This document shows positions 22,263 through 30,715 of a DNA stretch of 39,673 bases, one piece after another; positions within the stretch are counted from its first letter, which is position 1, and the number at the start of each line of letters is the position of its first letter. Source of the stretch: an uncultured Rhodoplanes sp. (lineage in GTDB: Bacteria > Pseudomonadota > Alphaproteobacteria > Rhizobiales > Xanthobacteraceae); NCBI GenBank assembly GCA_936924235.1, contig CAKZHN010000233.1, forward strand, positions 1 to 39,673, in the 5' to 3' direction. Below the pieces are notes generated by a model. The model was not told the DNA's origin. It did not search any database and saw nothing but the letters and a program-made list of their open reading frames with translations. The position numbers and the translations under genes were made by a program.

Positions 22263-23344
22263 CAGCTCGCCTCGGCCGCCAGCAGCTCGGCCTGATGGTG
22301 CGTGATCAGGGCGTCGATGATCTCGCCCAGGGCTTCGCCTTCCATCACCTTGGGCAAATTGTAGAGCGTCAGGTTGATGCGGTGATCGGTGACGCGGCCC
22401 TGTGGGAAGTTGTATGTGCGGATGCGCTCGGAGCGGTCGCCGCTGCCGACCTGGTCCTTGCGCGCGGCAGCGCGCTCGCTGTCGCGCTTGGTCTTCTCGG
22501 CGTCGTAGAGCTTGGCGCGCAGCATTGCCATGGCCTTGGCGCGGTTCTTGTGCTGCGAGCGCTCCTCCTGGACCATCACGACGACGCCGCTCGGCATGTG
22601 GGTGATGCGAATCGCCGATTCGGTCTTGTTGACGTGCTGCCCGCCGGCGCCTTGCGATCGCATGGTGTCGATCTTGAGATCGTCAGGCTTGATCTCGATG
22701 TCGACGTCCTCGACTTCGGGCAGCACCGCAACGGTGGCGGCCGACGTGTGGACGCGGCCCTGGGCCTCGGTGTCGGGGACGCGCTGCACGCGGTGCACGC
22801 CGGACTCGAACTTCAATCGGGCGAATGGCCCGCGGCCGGTGATCTCGGCGACGACTTCCTTGAAGCCGCCTTTGGTGCCCTCGGTGATCGACATGATCTC
22901 GGTGGTCCAGCCCTGTCGCGCGGCGAAGCGTTCATACATACGAAAGAGATCGCCAGCGAACAGCGAAGCCTCGTCGCCGCCTGTGCCGGCGCGGATCTCG
23001 ATGATCACGTTGCGCTCGTCCATCGCGTCCTTGGGCAGCAGCGAGATGCGCAGCTCCTCGATCATCTGATCGCGCTTGTCGATCAGCGCGTGCCGCTCCT
23101 CGTCGGCCATCGCACGCATCGCGGAGTCGGTCGAAGGATCGGCGATCAGCGCTTCCAGCTCGGAGAGCTCTTTGGCGACGCTGCGATAGGCCTTGATCTT
23201 GCCGACGACGGGATCGATCTCGGCGAACTCGCGCGACAGCTTGACGAAGTGCTCGGGCGCGAGCTGCTGCGCCAGCTCCGCCTCCACGGCGGAGTGGCGG
23301 GCAAGCAGCGTATCGAGTTTTTGCTCAGGCAGTGCGGTGGTCAC
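22262..23344 (-). CDS. prfA: Peptide chain release factor 1
   Basis: RF1 (360 residues) recognises UAA and UAG stops and triggers peptide release. The codon-recognition tripeptide is Pro-Asp-Thr at 190-192 (RVQRVPDTEAQGR), a PxT form. The catalytic GGQ is at 234-236 in QGAGGQHVNKTESAIR. RAGTGGDEASLFAGDL (118-133) is another family hallmark. The start is a GTG sharing a GTGA overlap with the ptsP stop, so translation is coupled upstream and, through ATGA, to prmC downstream. Confidence 0.97.
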   Translation of the reverse strand: MTTALPEQKLDTLLARHSAVEAELAQQLAPEHFVKLSREFAEIDPVVGKIKAYRSVAKELSELEALIADPSTDSAMRAMADEERHALIDKRDQMIEELRISLLPKDAMDERNVIIEIRAGTGGDEASLFAGDLFRMYERFAARQGWTTEIMSITEGTKGGFKEVVAEITGRGPFARLKFESGVHRVQRVPDTEAQGRVHTSAATVAVLPEVEDVDIEIKPDDLKIDTMRSQGAGGQHVNKTESAIRITHMPSGVVVMVQEERSQHKNRAKAMAMLRAKLYDAEKTKRDSERAAARKDQVGSGDRSERIRTYNFPQGRVTDHRINLTLYNLPKVMEGEALGEIIDALITHHQAELLAAEAS

Positions 23345-25608
23345 AATTGCAGTCCTTCGGCCGCGGCGAACTGTTCCAGTCGCTCGCGGATCGTGCCGGT
23401 CGACGGCGGATTCTCGACCAGCGGCCGGAGCAGCGCTTCGGCCTTCTTGACGTCGAGGTCAAGCAGCATCGCCTTCACGGCGCCGAGCGCCGAGGGCGTC
23501 AGCGACAGCGCGCGGAAGCCCAGCGCCACCAGCGCCAGCGCGCCGATCGGCTTGGAGGCCAGTTCGCCGCACAGCGTCACCGGCTTGCCGCCCGCCTTGG
23601 CGCGGTCGACGATCTGCATCAACGCTCGAAGCACCGGGGCGGAGAGCGCGTCAAAACGATCGGCGACGCGGCGGTTGCCGCGATCCGCCGCGAACAGGAA
23701 CTGCACCAGGTCGTTGGAACCGACCGACAGGAAGTCCACCCGCGAAACCAGCGCATCGAGCTGGAACAGCAGCGACGGCACCTCGACCATGGTGCCGACC
23801 TCCACGCGATCGGGCAGCTTGTGCCGCCGCCGCCGCAACGCGGTGAGCTCGCGCTCGATCATGGCCTTGGCATCGTCGAATTCGGCGCAGGTCGCGACCA
23901 TCGGGAACATCACGCGGAGCTCGCGCTCCGCCGCCGCCTGAAGCAGCGCGCGGATCTGGCTGCGCATCAGGCCCGGCCGGTCGAGGCCCAGGCGAATGGC
24001 GCGCCAGCCGAGCGCCGGGTTCTCCTCGGGCTCGGCCCGCATATAGGGCAGGATCTTGTCGCCGCCAACGTCGAGGGTGCGGAACGTCACCGGCTTGTCG
24101 CCCGCCGAATCGAGCACCGCGCGGTAGAGCGAGAGCTGCTCGCTGATGCGCGGCATCTCGGTGGCGATCATGAACTGCAACTCGGTGCGGAACAGCCCGA
24201 TGCCGGCGGCTCCGGTCTCCGCGATGTGCGGCAGATCGACCAGCAGCCCGGCATTGATCATCAGCTTCACGTCCTGGCCGTCTTTCGTGACGCTCGGCCG
24301 GTCGCGCAGCGCGCGGTACTGCGCCTGGCGCCGGGCGCGGAGTTTCACGCGCTCGCCATAGGCGGTCTCGATGTCGGAGGCGGGCCGCAGGTGCACGTCG
24401 CCGGTCGAGCCGTCGACGATGATCGGATCGCCGGGTTCGACCAGGCCCGAGATGTTGTCGATCTCGCCCACCGCGGCGATGCCGATCGCCCGCGCCACGA
24501 TGGAGACGTGCGACGTCGGCCCACCCTCCTCGAGCAGCAGGCCGCGGAGCTTCCTTCGGTCGTAATCGAGCAGTGCAGCCGGACCCATCGAGCGCGCGAC
24601 CAGGATGGCGTTGTCGGGCAACTGCTCGCGCGGCGGCGCGTGGTCCTGGCCCATCAGATGACGCATCAGCCGGTTGGCCAGGTCGTCGAGGTCGTGCAAC
24701 CGCTCGCGCAGATACGGATCGGTGACTCGCAGCATGCGGGCGCGGGTGTCGGACTGCACGCGCTCGACGCCGGCCTCGGCGGTGAGGCCGGTGCCGACCG
24801 CCTCGCGCAGCCGGTGCAGCCAGCCCTGGTCGTGGGCGAAGCTCCGGTAGGCGTCGAGCACGTCGCGATGCTCGCCGCTGTCGGCGACGTCGCGGCGCTC
24901 CAGCATCAGGTCGAGGTCGGCGCGCAGCGACGCGATCGACTCGTCGAGGCGCTTCAATTCCTTCTGCACGTCGTCGGCGATGACGTTCTTCACCGTGACG
25001 CGCGGCTCGTGCAGCACCACGTGGCCGAGCGCGATGCCGTCGGCCAGCGCCGTGCCGGTCATATGCAGCCGCGGCTTGATGGCGGGCTCGGCGCCGGGCT
25101 TGGCGATCGACGACAGTTCGCCTGAGGCGATCATCTCCGCCATCACCATGGCGGTGGTCTGCAGCGCCTCTTCCTCTTCCTCCGAATAGGTGCGCCGCGC
25201 CCGGTTCTGCACCACCAGCACGCCGAGCGTGTTGCCGGCCCGCAGGATCGGCACGCCGAGGAACGAGTGGTAGATCTCCTCGCCGGTCTCCGGCCGGTAG
25301 GCGAAGGCCGGGTGGCTCTGGGCTTCGGACAGGTTGATCGGATTGGCCTCGCTCGCCACCAGGCCGACCAGGCCCTCGTCCTGGCGCAGCACGGTCTGGT
25401 GGACGGCCTCGTGCTTGAGGCCTTCCGTGGCGTACAGCTCGAGCGTGCCGTCGACCCGCAACACGTAGACGGAGCAGACCTCCGCCACCATGTTGGCGGC
25501 AATCAGCACGACGATTTTGTCCAGGCGCTCCTGCGCGCTGACCGGCTCCGCCATCACCTCGCGAAGGCGGCGCAGCAGCACGCGTGGACCGCCGAGCGCG
25601 CCACGCAT
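23341..25608 (-). CDS. ptsP: PEP-protein phosphotransferase PtsP (EI-Ntr)
   Basis: This 755-residue enzyme I of the nitrogen phosphotransferase system takes phosphate from phosphoenolpyruvate and passes it to NPr (PtsO) and then EIIA-Ntr, linking nitrogen and carbon status to potassium and PHB metabolism. The N-terminal GAF domain (about 25-160) senses a small ligand, known to be glutamine in relatives. The swivel domain holds the phospho-histidine His367 in GGPTSHVSI. The C-terminal TIM barrel carries the PEP-binding signature DFLSVGSNDLVQFLFAADR. Full length, same strand and overlapping prfA by 4 nt. GAF plus EI without an HPr domain identifies PtsP rather than sugar PtsI. Confidence 0.96.
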   Translation of the reverse strand: MRGALGGPRVLLRRLREVMAEPVSAQERLDKIVVLIAANMVAEVCSVYVLRVDGTLELYATEGLKHEAVHQTVLRQDEGLVGLVASEANPINLSEAQSHPAFAYRPETGEEIYHSFLGVPILRAGNTLGVLVVQNRARRTYSEEEEEALQTTAMVMAEMIASGELSSIAKPGAEPAIKPRLHMTGTALADGIALGHVVLHEPRVTVKNVIADDVQKELKRLDESIASLRADLDLMLERRDVADSGEHRDVLDAYRSFAHDQGWLHRLREAVGTGLTAEAGVERVQSDTRARMLRVTDPYLRERLHDLDDLANRLMRHLMGQDHAPPREQLPDNAILVARSMGPAALLDYDRRKLRGLLLEEGGPTSHVSIVARAIGIAAVGEIDNISGLVEPGDPIIVDGSTGDVHLRPASDIETAYGERVKLRARRQAQYRALRDRPSVTKDGQDVKLMINAGLLVDLPHIAETGAAGIGLFRTELQFMIATEMPRISEQLSLYRAVLDSAGDKPVTFRTLDVGGDKILPYMRAEPEENPALGWRAIRLGLDRPGLMRSQIRALLQAAAERELRVMFPMVATCAEFDDAKAMIERELTALRRRRHKLPDRVEVGTMVEVPSLLFQLDALVSRVDFLSVGSNDLVQFLFAADRGNRRVADRFDALSAPVLRALMQIVDRAKAGGKPVTLCGELASKPIGALALVALGFRALSLTPSALGAVKAMLLDLDVKKAEALLRPLVENPPSTGTIRERLEQFAAAEGLQL

Positions 25609-25641
25609 GGGCGATGTTCCTCAGGGCCGCATTTGGGTAGG

Positions 25642-25671
25642 GCTATAGCCGCTGCGATATGCAAGGGGCAA
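25642..25671 (-). promoter_or_regulatory. Candidate sigma-70 promoter of ptsP-prfA-prmC
   Basis: On the minus strand TTGCCC (25666-25671) is followed after 18 nt by TATAGC (25642-25647), 34 nt before the ptsP ATG. Both hexamers match four of six consensus bases. It is the best promoter-like pair in this gap. Confidence 0.4.
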
Positions 25672-25834
25672 GCCAAAGCTGCTTTAAGTGCCTGATGTGA
25701 CGGAGTGTTGTCCGGGAATAAGCTTAGAAAACATTGACCGGGATTGGCGGCGTTGCTGTTGCACTGCACCGACGGGCGGGACGGGCCCGGGCCGTCCGGT
25801 TATCATTGGACACAAACCGCCGGAGGAGCGCGCG

Positions 25835-26560
25835 ATGGCTGAGGTCAAGGTGCCGTACCAGGTCAACGGCAGGCCGTTCGAGGGCACGATCGTCTACGAC
25901 GACAGCGTCAAGACCAAGCGCCCGGCGATCTTCATGCAGCCCGACTGGAAGGGTGTCTGCCCCGACACCATCGCGCAGGCGCAGACCGTTGCCGGCAAGG
26001 ATTATGTCGTGCTGGTGGCCGACATGTACGGCGTGGGCTACGGGGCCAAGCCCAAGACCTATCAGGACCTGATGGCCGGCATGAAGGCCGTCCACACCGA
26101 CCTGCCGTTCACGGTGGGCTGCGGCGGGGCGGGTTACGACGCGCTCCTGGCGCAGGCCAGCAAGCTCGGCCTGGTCGATTCCGGCCGGAAGGCTGCGATC
26201 GGCTTCTGCGCCGGCGGCGGCTTCGCCCTGGAGCAGGCGCGCGCCGGCGCGGATTTTTCGGCGGTCGTGGTGTTTCACGTCACCAACCCCAACCCCGTCG
26301 TTGCCGGCACGCCCTGCAACATCAAGGGCCGGGTGCTTGCCATTCATGGGTCGGCCGACCCGGTGACGCCGAAACCGATGATGGATGCCTTCGAGGAGGA
26401 GATGACCACCGCCGCGGTCGACTGGCAGGTGGTGATGTTCGGCGGCGCCGTGCACTCGTTCTGCGATCCGACCGCGAATGCCGGGCCGTCGCGCTACGAC
26501 GAGAAGCTCTGCCGGCAATCGTACCGGCTGATGCGGGATTTTTTCAGCGAGACGTTTTGA
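25835..26560 (+). CDS. Dienelactone hydrolase family protein
   Basis: This 241-residue alpha/beta hydrolase has the Cys-Asp-His triad of dienelactone hydrolases: Cys125 in GFCAGGG, Asp175 in GSADPVTP and His207 in GAVHSF. The classical enzyme opens dienelactone in chloroaromatic breakdown, but most genomic relatives act on unknown esters or lactones. No aromatic degradation genes are nearby, so the substrate is open. It has no signal peptide and is cytoplasmic. The start is fixed by GGAGG shortly upstream; the in-frame extension back to 25688 crosses the ptsP promoter region. It is transcribed away from ptsP and toward lysC. Confidence 0.92.
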   Translation: MAEVKVPYQVNGRPFEGTIVYDDSVKTKRPAIFMQPDWKGVCPDTIAQAQTVAGKDYVVLVADMYGVGYGAKPKTYQDLMAGMKAVHTDLPFTVGCGGAGYDALLAQASKLGLVDSGRKAAIGFCAGGGFALEQARAGADFSAVVVFHVTNPNPVVAGTPCNIKGRVLAIHGSADPVTPKPMMDAFEEEMTTAAVDWQVVMFGGAVHSFCDPTANAGPSRYDEKLCRQSYRLMRDFFSETF

Positions 26561-26601
26561 ACGTTACGTCTTGGCTGACGCGCTAAGAATGTATTCGTGC
26601 A

Positions 26602-26635
26602 GCCCTGGGTCCCCGCTTCCGCGGGGACCCAGGGC
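26602..26635. repeat. Perfect 15-bp palindrome between DLH gene and lysC
   Basis: GCCCTGGGTCCCCGC (26602-26616) pairs with its exact complement at 26621-26635 around TTCC. It lies between two convergent genes, 42 nt after the hydrolase stop and 43 nt past the lysC stop. No T-run follows on either strand, so it is either an atypical bidirectional terminator or a dispersed palindromic repeat of a type common in rhizobial genomes. Confidence 0.6.
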
Positions 26636-26677
26636 CACAAATTCCGAAGTTTCGTTTCGGCAGATCAGACCTGGGGC

Positions 26678-27928
26678 CTACTTGTCCAGCCCGTACAGGC
26701 TGTGCAGCGTGCGCACCGCAAGCTCCGTATAAGCTGCGTCGATCAGCACCGAGAACTTGATCTCCGACGTGGTGATGGCGCGGATGTTGACGCCGCGCGC
26801 GGCCAGCGCCTTGAAGGCTTCGGCCGCGACGCCGGCGTGGCTGCGCATGCCGATGCCGATCACCGACACCTTCGCCACCTCCTGCGAGCCGTCGATATGG
26901 TCGAAGCCGATGGTGGTCTTGGCCTTGCCGAGCACGTCGACCGAGCGCTGATAGTCGGCGGCCGGCACCGTGAAGGTGAGGTCGGTGGTGGCGCCGTCGG
27001 CCGAGACGTTCTGCACGATCATGTCGACGTTGATGCTGGCTTCGGCGAGCGGGCCGAAGATCGCGGCGGCGACACCCGGCTTGTCCGGCACGTGGCGAAC
27101 CGAAATCTGCGCCTCGTCCTTGGAGAAGGCGATGCCGGTGACGACCTGTTGCTCCACAATATCCTCCTCGTCGCAGATCAGCGTGCCTGGCGGCGTGCCG
27201 TGCGGGTCGATGTCCTCTGGCTTGTCGAAGCTCGAGCGAACGAAAATCGGCACCTTGTGCACCATGCCGAGCTCGACCGAGCGAACCTGGAGCACCTTGG
27301 CGCCCAGCGAAGCGAGCTCCAGCATTTCCTCGAACGAGATCTTTTCCATGCGCTGCGCGCGCGGCACGACGCGCGGGTCGGTGGTGTAGACGCCGTCGAC
27401 GTCGGTGTAGATGTCGCAACGGTCGGCCTTGATCGCGGCCGCGATCGCCACTGCCGACGTATCCGAGCCGCCGCGGCCGAGCGTGGTGATGCGGCCGGTC
27501 TCCTTGTGCACGCCCTGGAAGCCCGCGACCACCGCGACCTCCTTGCGCTCCTTGAAGCGCTTGATCAGCTCGGCGCCGTTGATGTCCTCGATGCGGGCCG
27601 AGCCGTGGGCGTTGCTGGTGATGATCGGAAGCTGCCAGCCCTGCCAGGAACGGGCGTTGATGCCGATGCCTTCCAGCGTGATGGCGAGAAGGCCGGCCGT
27701 CACCTGCTCGCCGGAGGCGACCACGGCGTCGTATTCGCGGGCGTCATGCAGCGGCGCTGCCGCGCGGCACCAGGCCACCAGCTCGTTGGTCTTGCCGGAC
27801 ATCGCCGACACCACCACCGCAACCTCATGGCCCGCATCAACCTCGCGCTTGACGTGCTGCGCGACGTTGCGGATGCGGTCGATATCGGCGACCGAAGTGC
27901 CGCCGAATTTCATGACAAGACGGGCCAT
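26678..27928 (-). CDS. lysC: Aspartate kinase
   Basis: This 416-residue enzyme phosphorylates aspartate, the first step toward lysine, threonine, methionine and diaminopimelate. The kinase signature VMKFGGTSVAD starts at residue 5. SGKTNEL (about 44) and the GRGGSDTSAVA motif form the nucleotide and substrate sites. Tandem ACT domains occupy about 265-416 and give feedback control, probably by lysine and threonine. I start it at the ATG opening MARLVMKFGG; the in-frame extension to 28018 adds sequence not seen in aspartokinases. Divergent ubiG is a conserved alphaproteobacterial arrangement. Confidence 0.96.
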   Translation of the reverse strand: MARLVMKFGGTSVADIDRIRNVAQHVKREVDAGHEVAVVVSAMSGKTNELVAWCRAAAPLHDAREYDAVVASGEQVTAGLLAITLEGIGINARSWQGWQLPIITSNAHGSARIEDINGAELIKRFKERKEVAVVAGFQGVHKETGRITTLGRGGSDTSAVAIAAAIKADRCDIYTDVDGVYTTDPRVVPRAQRMEKISFEEMLELASLGAKVLQVRSVELGMVHKVPIFVRSSFDKPEDIDPHGTPPGTLICDEEDIVEQQVVTGIAFSKDEAQISVRHVPDKPGVAAAIFGPLAEASINVDMIVQNVSADGATTDLTFTVPAADYQRSVDVLGKAKTTIGFDHIDGSQEVAKVSVIGIGMRSHAGVAAEAFKALAARGVNIRAITTSEIKFSVLIDAAYTELAVRTLHSLYGLDK

Positions 27929-27958
27929 AGACGCGGGAAGTCCTTGAATAAACGCGAT

Positions 27959-27980
27959 TTTTGCGGGTGAACCCGCAAAA
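27959..27980. promoter_or_regulatory. Perfect inverted repeat in the lysC leader
   Basis: TTTTGCGGGT at 27959-27968 and ACCCGCAAAA at 27971-27980 form a 10-bp inverted repeat with a 2-nt centre, 30 nt upstream of the lysC ATG. If the neighbouring promoter call is right it lies at the very 5' end of the lysC message. It could be a repressor operator or an RNA hairpin; too tight a centre argues for DNA binding. Confidence 0.4.
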
Positions 27981-27989
27981 CGGCGGGTA

Positions 27990-28018
27990 TTCATAGCGAC
28001 GCCGCCCCCTGGCTGCAA
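27990..28018 (-). promoter_or_regulatory. Candidate lysC promoter
   Basis: On the minus strand TTGCAG (28013-28018) and TATGAA (27990-27995) are 17 nt apart, placing the transcript start near 27983. The -35 matches only the conserved TTG and the -10 matches four of six bases, so support is modest. Confidence 0.35.
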
Positions 28019-28083
28019 CCGATCGTTCTGTTCTTGTGGTTATAGGGGGTGCGATGGCCTAGAACGGCCACCGGAGAAACGAC

Positions 28084-28821
28084 ATGCGCAGCACCACGTC
28101 CACGGTCGACGCCGCCGAAGTCGCGCGGTTTTCCGCGATGGCGGCCGAGTGGTGGGACCCGCGCGGCAAGATGGCGCCGCTGCACAAGTTCAATCCGGTG
28201 CGGATCGGCTATATCCGCGACCAGGCCGCCGAGCATTTCGACCGCGACGCCAAGCGGCTCGATTCGCTCAAAGGCCTGCGCATCCTCGACATCGGTTGCG
28301 GCGGCGGCATCCTGTGCGAGCCGCTGGCGCGGCTTGGCGCCGAGATGGTCGGGGTCGATCCGTCCGAGCCCAATATCGCCGCGGCGCAGGCCCATGCGGA
28401 GCAGAGCGAGCTTGCGATCGACTATCGCTGCACCACGGCCGAGGTGCTCGCCGAGCAGCGCGAGCAGTTCGACCTGGTGCTGGCCATGGAGGTGGTCGAG
28501 CACGTCGCCGACGTGCCGCTGTTCATCGCGAGCTGCGCCTCGCTGGTGAAGCCCGATGGGTTGATGATCGCGGCGACGCTCAACCGCACGCTCAAGAGCT
28601 TCGCGCTCGCCATCGTCGGCGCCGAATACATCCTGCGATGGCTGCCGGTCGGCACGCATCGCTGGGACAAGTTCGTGACGCCGACCGAGCTCGAGATCGC
28701 ACTGGAGAAGAGCGGGCTCAGTTTCGTCCACGAGCAGGGCGTGGTCTACAACCTCATCGCCGACCGCTGGCAGCTCTCGTCGGATATCGACGTCAACTAC
28801 ATGATGACGGCGTCGCGCTAG
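28084..28821 (+). CDS. ubiG: Ubiquinone biosynthesis O-methyltransferase
   Basis: UbiG (245 residues) makes both O-methylations of ubiquinone synthesis, including the last step from demethylubiquinol. The family N-terminus FSAMAAEWWDPRGKMAPLHK (16-35) is clear. The SAM motif LDIGCGGGILCEP is at 68-80, and LAMEVVEHV and FVTPTELE follow. It is peripheral to the inner membrane in known cases. GGAG lies 8 nt before the ATG. It diverges from lysC and ends 1 nt from the convergent oxidoreductase. Confidence 0.96.
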   Translation: MRSTTSTVDAAEVARFSAMAAEWWDPRGKMAPLHKFNPVRIGYIRDQAAEHFDRDAKRLDSLKGLRILDIGCGGGILCEPLARLGAEMVGVDPSEPNIAAAQAHAEQSELAIDYRCTTAEVLAEQREQFDLVLAMEVVEHVADVPLFIASCASLVKPDGLMIAATLNRTLKSFALAIVGAEYILRWLPVGTHRWDKFVTPTELEIALEKSGLSFVHEQGVVYNLIADRWQLSSDIDVNYMMTASR

Positions 28822-28822
28822 G

Positions 28823-29713
28823 TTACGACTTCCAACCCCAATGCTCTGCCGCACGGCTGTGATCCTGCTCCGGGCCGATGGCGTCGCGCGCCTCGGCCCA
28901 GAGGTCGGAGATCATCCGGCCGATCGGTGCATCAGCGCCAACCTGCGACGCGAGATCGGCCGCGATCTTCACGTCCTTGGCCAGCAGGCCGAGCGCAAAG
29001 CCGGTCGCGAATGTTCCGCTCAGCACGTGCTGCTTCATCACCAGGTCGGTCGGAAAGCTTCGCCCGGTCGACACGTTGATGACGTCGATCATCACCGCAG
29101 GATCGAGCCCGAACGTATGCCCCACGCGCAGCGCTTCGCTGGCCGCGGCGAACGACGTTCCGGCGAGAAAATTGTTCAGCGCCTTCATGGCGTGGCCGCA
29201 GCCGAGCCCGCCGACCTCGAACAGCTTGCCGCCCATCTTTGCCAGCACTGGTTTGACCGCCGCAATGGTCCCGGCAGCGCCCCCGATCATGATGGACAAG
29301 GTGCCGTCTGTCGCACGTGGCACGCCGCCCGAAACCGGCGCGTCGACCAGCTCGATCTTGCGGGCCGCAAGCTCAGCGCCGAGCTTTCGCGTGCCGACCG
29401 GATCGGCGGAGCTCATGTCGATGACGCAAGCGCCGGCACGGAGATTCCGAACCAACGCGCCATCGGCTGCCTCCAGGAGCGCCTCGCGCACCTCACGGCC
29501 ACTCGGCAGCATGGTGATGATCAGGTCGGCGCCAGGGCCTAGCGCCGCGAGCGAATCCGTGGCCCGCGCATTGTGCGTCTTCGCGAAATGCTGCGCCCGT
29601 CCGGGCGCGGCGTCGTAGGCTGTCACGTCATAGCCGGCGCGCACCAGATTAGCGGCCATCGGCGCGCCCATGTTTCCGATGCCGATGAAACCGATTGCTT
29701 TGATGGCATTCAT
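28823..29713 (-). CDS. 3-hydroxyisobutyrate dehydrogenase-like NAD(P)-dependent oxidoreductase
   Basis: This 296-residue beta-hydroxyacid dehydrogenase has the cofactor motif GFIGIGNMGAPMA (8-20), DAPVSGGVPRA (123-133, substrate-binding region) and the catalytic lysine Lys176 in GHAMKALNNFL. Family members oxidise 3-hydroxyisobutyrate, tartronate semialdehyde or related acids. No valine-degradation genes are adjacent, so I do not assign mmsB. GAGGAC precedes the ATG. It ends 1 nt from ubiG and seems to be part of an accessory stretch (28823-31348) between ubiG and the DUF1178-comF cluster. Confidence 0.9.
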   Translation of the reverse strand: MNAIKAIGFIGIGNMGAPMAANLVRAGYDVTAYDAAPGRAQHFAKTHNARATDSLAALGPGADLIITMLPSGREVREALLEAADGALVRNLRAGACVIDMSSADPVGTRKLGAELAARKIELVDAPVSGGVPRATDGTLSIMIGGAAGTIAAVKPVLAKMGGKLFEVGGLGCGHAMKALNNFLAGTSFAAASEALRVGHTFGLDPAVMIDVINVSTGRSFPTDLVMKQHVLSGTFATGFALGLLAKDVKIAADLASQVGADAPIGRMISDLWAEARDAIGPEQDHSRAAEHWGWKS

Positions 29714-29817
29714 GCCGGGTCCTCGCGCAAGCCTCGATCATGGCCGCTCGGCCCGCCCGGTTGAAGGCGGTATCCGCGCGATCTATAACGCCTGACCTCG
29801 AAGATTGAACGAATTCA

Positions 29818-30714
29818 GTGCTGACCGGCCTTCTCTGGATCCCCTTCACGCTGCTCGCCGCCGCGGGCCAGACCGCGCGCAACGCCATGCAGCGCGAGCT
29901 CACCGCGGTGCTCGGCACCGTGGGCGCGACCCATGTGCGCTTCCTGTTCGGGTTTCCGTTCGCGATCCTTTTTCTGACCGCGGTGGTGCTGGCGACGGGC
30001 CTCGCTCTTCCCACGCCGCCCGCGGTGTTCTGGCCCTGGGCGCTGCTCGGCGCGCTCGCGCAGATCGTCGCGACCGCGCTGATGCTCGCGACCATGAACG
30101 ACCGCTCGTTCGTGGTCACCATTGCCTACATCAAGACCGAGGCCATTCAGGCCGCGCTGTTCGGGCTGGTTTTCCTCGGCGATCCGCTGACCGTCGGCAT
30201 GGCGATCGCGATCCTGATCGCGACCGCGGGCGTTGTCGTGATGTCGCTCAAGGGCAAGGGCGCGCTCGAGGGTGGCTACCGGCCGGTGCTGCTGGGGCTT
30301 CTCTCGGGCGGCGTGTTCGCGATCTCGGCGGTGGGCTATCGCGGCGCGATCCTGTCGCTCGGGCTGCCGAGCTTCGTGCTCGCCGCAACCTTCACGCTGA
30401 CGCTCGGCCTCGTCCTGCAGGCCGGATTGCTGACGCTCTATCTCGCGCTGCGCGACCGCGCCGTGATGGTGGCCATCGTCAAGGCGTGGCGGCCGTCATT
30501 GTTCGCGGGCTTCATGGGCGCGACCGCGTCGGAGTTCTGGTTCTTGGCCTTTGCGCTCACCAGCGTCGCGAACGTGCGCACGCTTGCCCTGGTCGAGGTG
30601 CTGTTCGCCCAGACAATCTCGCTGTTTGCGTTCAAGCAGAAGACCACGCGGCGCGACGCGCTCGGCGTTGCGCTGATCGTCGCGGGCTGTGCGTTTTTGA
30701 TCTGGGTGCAGTGA
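29818..30714 (+). CDS. EamA/DMT family transporter
   Basis: This 298-residue inner-membrane protein has about ten hydrophobic helices in two repeats (roughly 1-140 and 150-298), the drug/metabolite transporter layout. It opens at a GTG with LLWIPFTLLAAAGQTARNAMQ and contains FVVTIAYIKTEAIQAALFGL at the end of the first repeat. EamA members export amino acids, their derivatives or drugs; the substrate here cannot be told. It diverges from the dehydrogenase (104 nt) and converges with the orphan membrane gene with 1 nt between stops. Confidence 0.9.
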   Translation: MLTGLLWIPFTLLAAAGQTARNAMQRELTAVLGTVGATHVRFLFGFPFAILFLTAVVLATGLALPTPPAVFWPWALLGALAQIVATALMLATMNDRSFVVTIAYIKTEAIQAALFGLVFLGDPLTVGMAIAILIATAGVVVMSLKGKGALEGGYRPVLLGLLSGGVFAISAVGYRGAILSLGLPSFVLAATFTLTLGLVLQAGLLTLYLALRDRAVMVAIVKAWRPSLFAGFMGATASEFWFLAFALTSVANVRTLALVEVLFAQTISLFAFKQKTTRRDALGVALIVAGCAFLIWVQ

Positions 30715-30715
30715 A

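Noticed and set aside
22241..25125. Two long plus-strand frames antisense to prfA and ptsP
   Set aside because: No recognisable domains; the minus strand encodes intact, conserved proteins through the same region.
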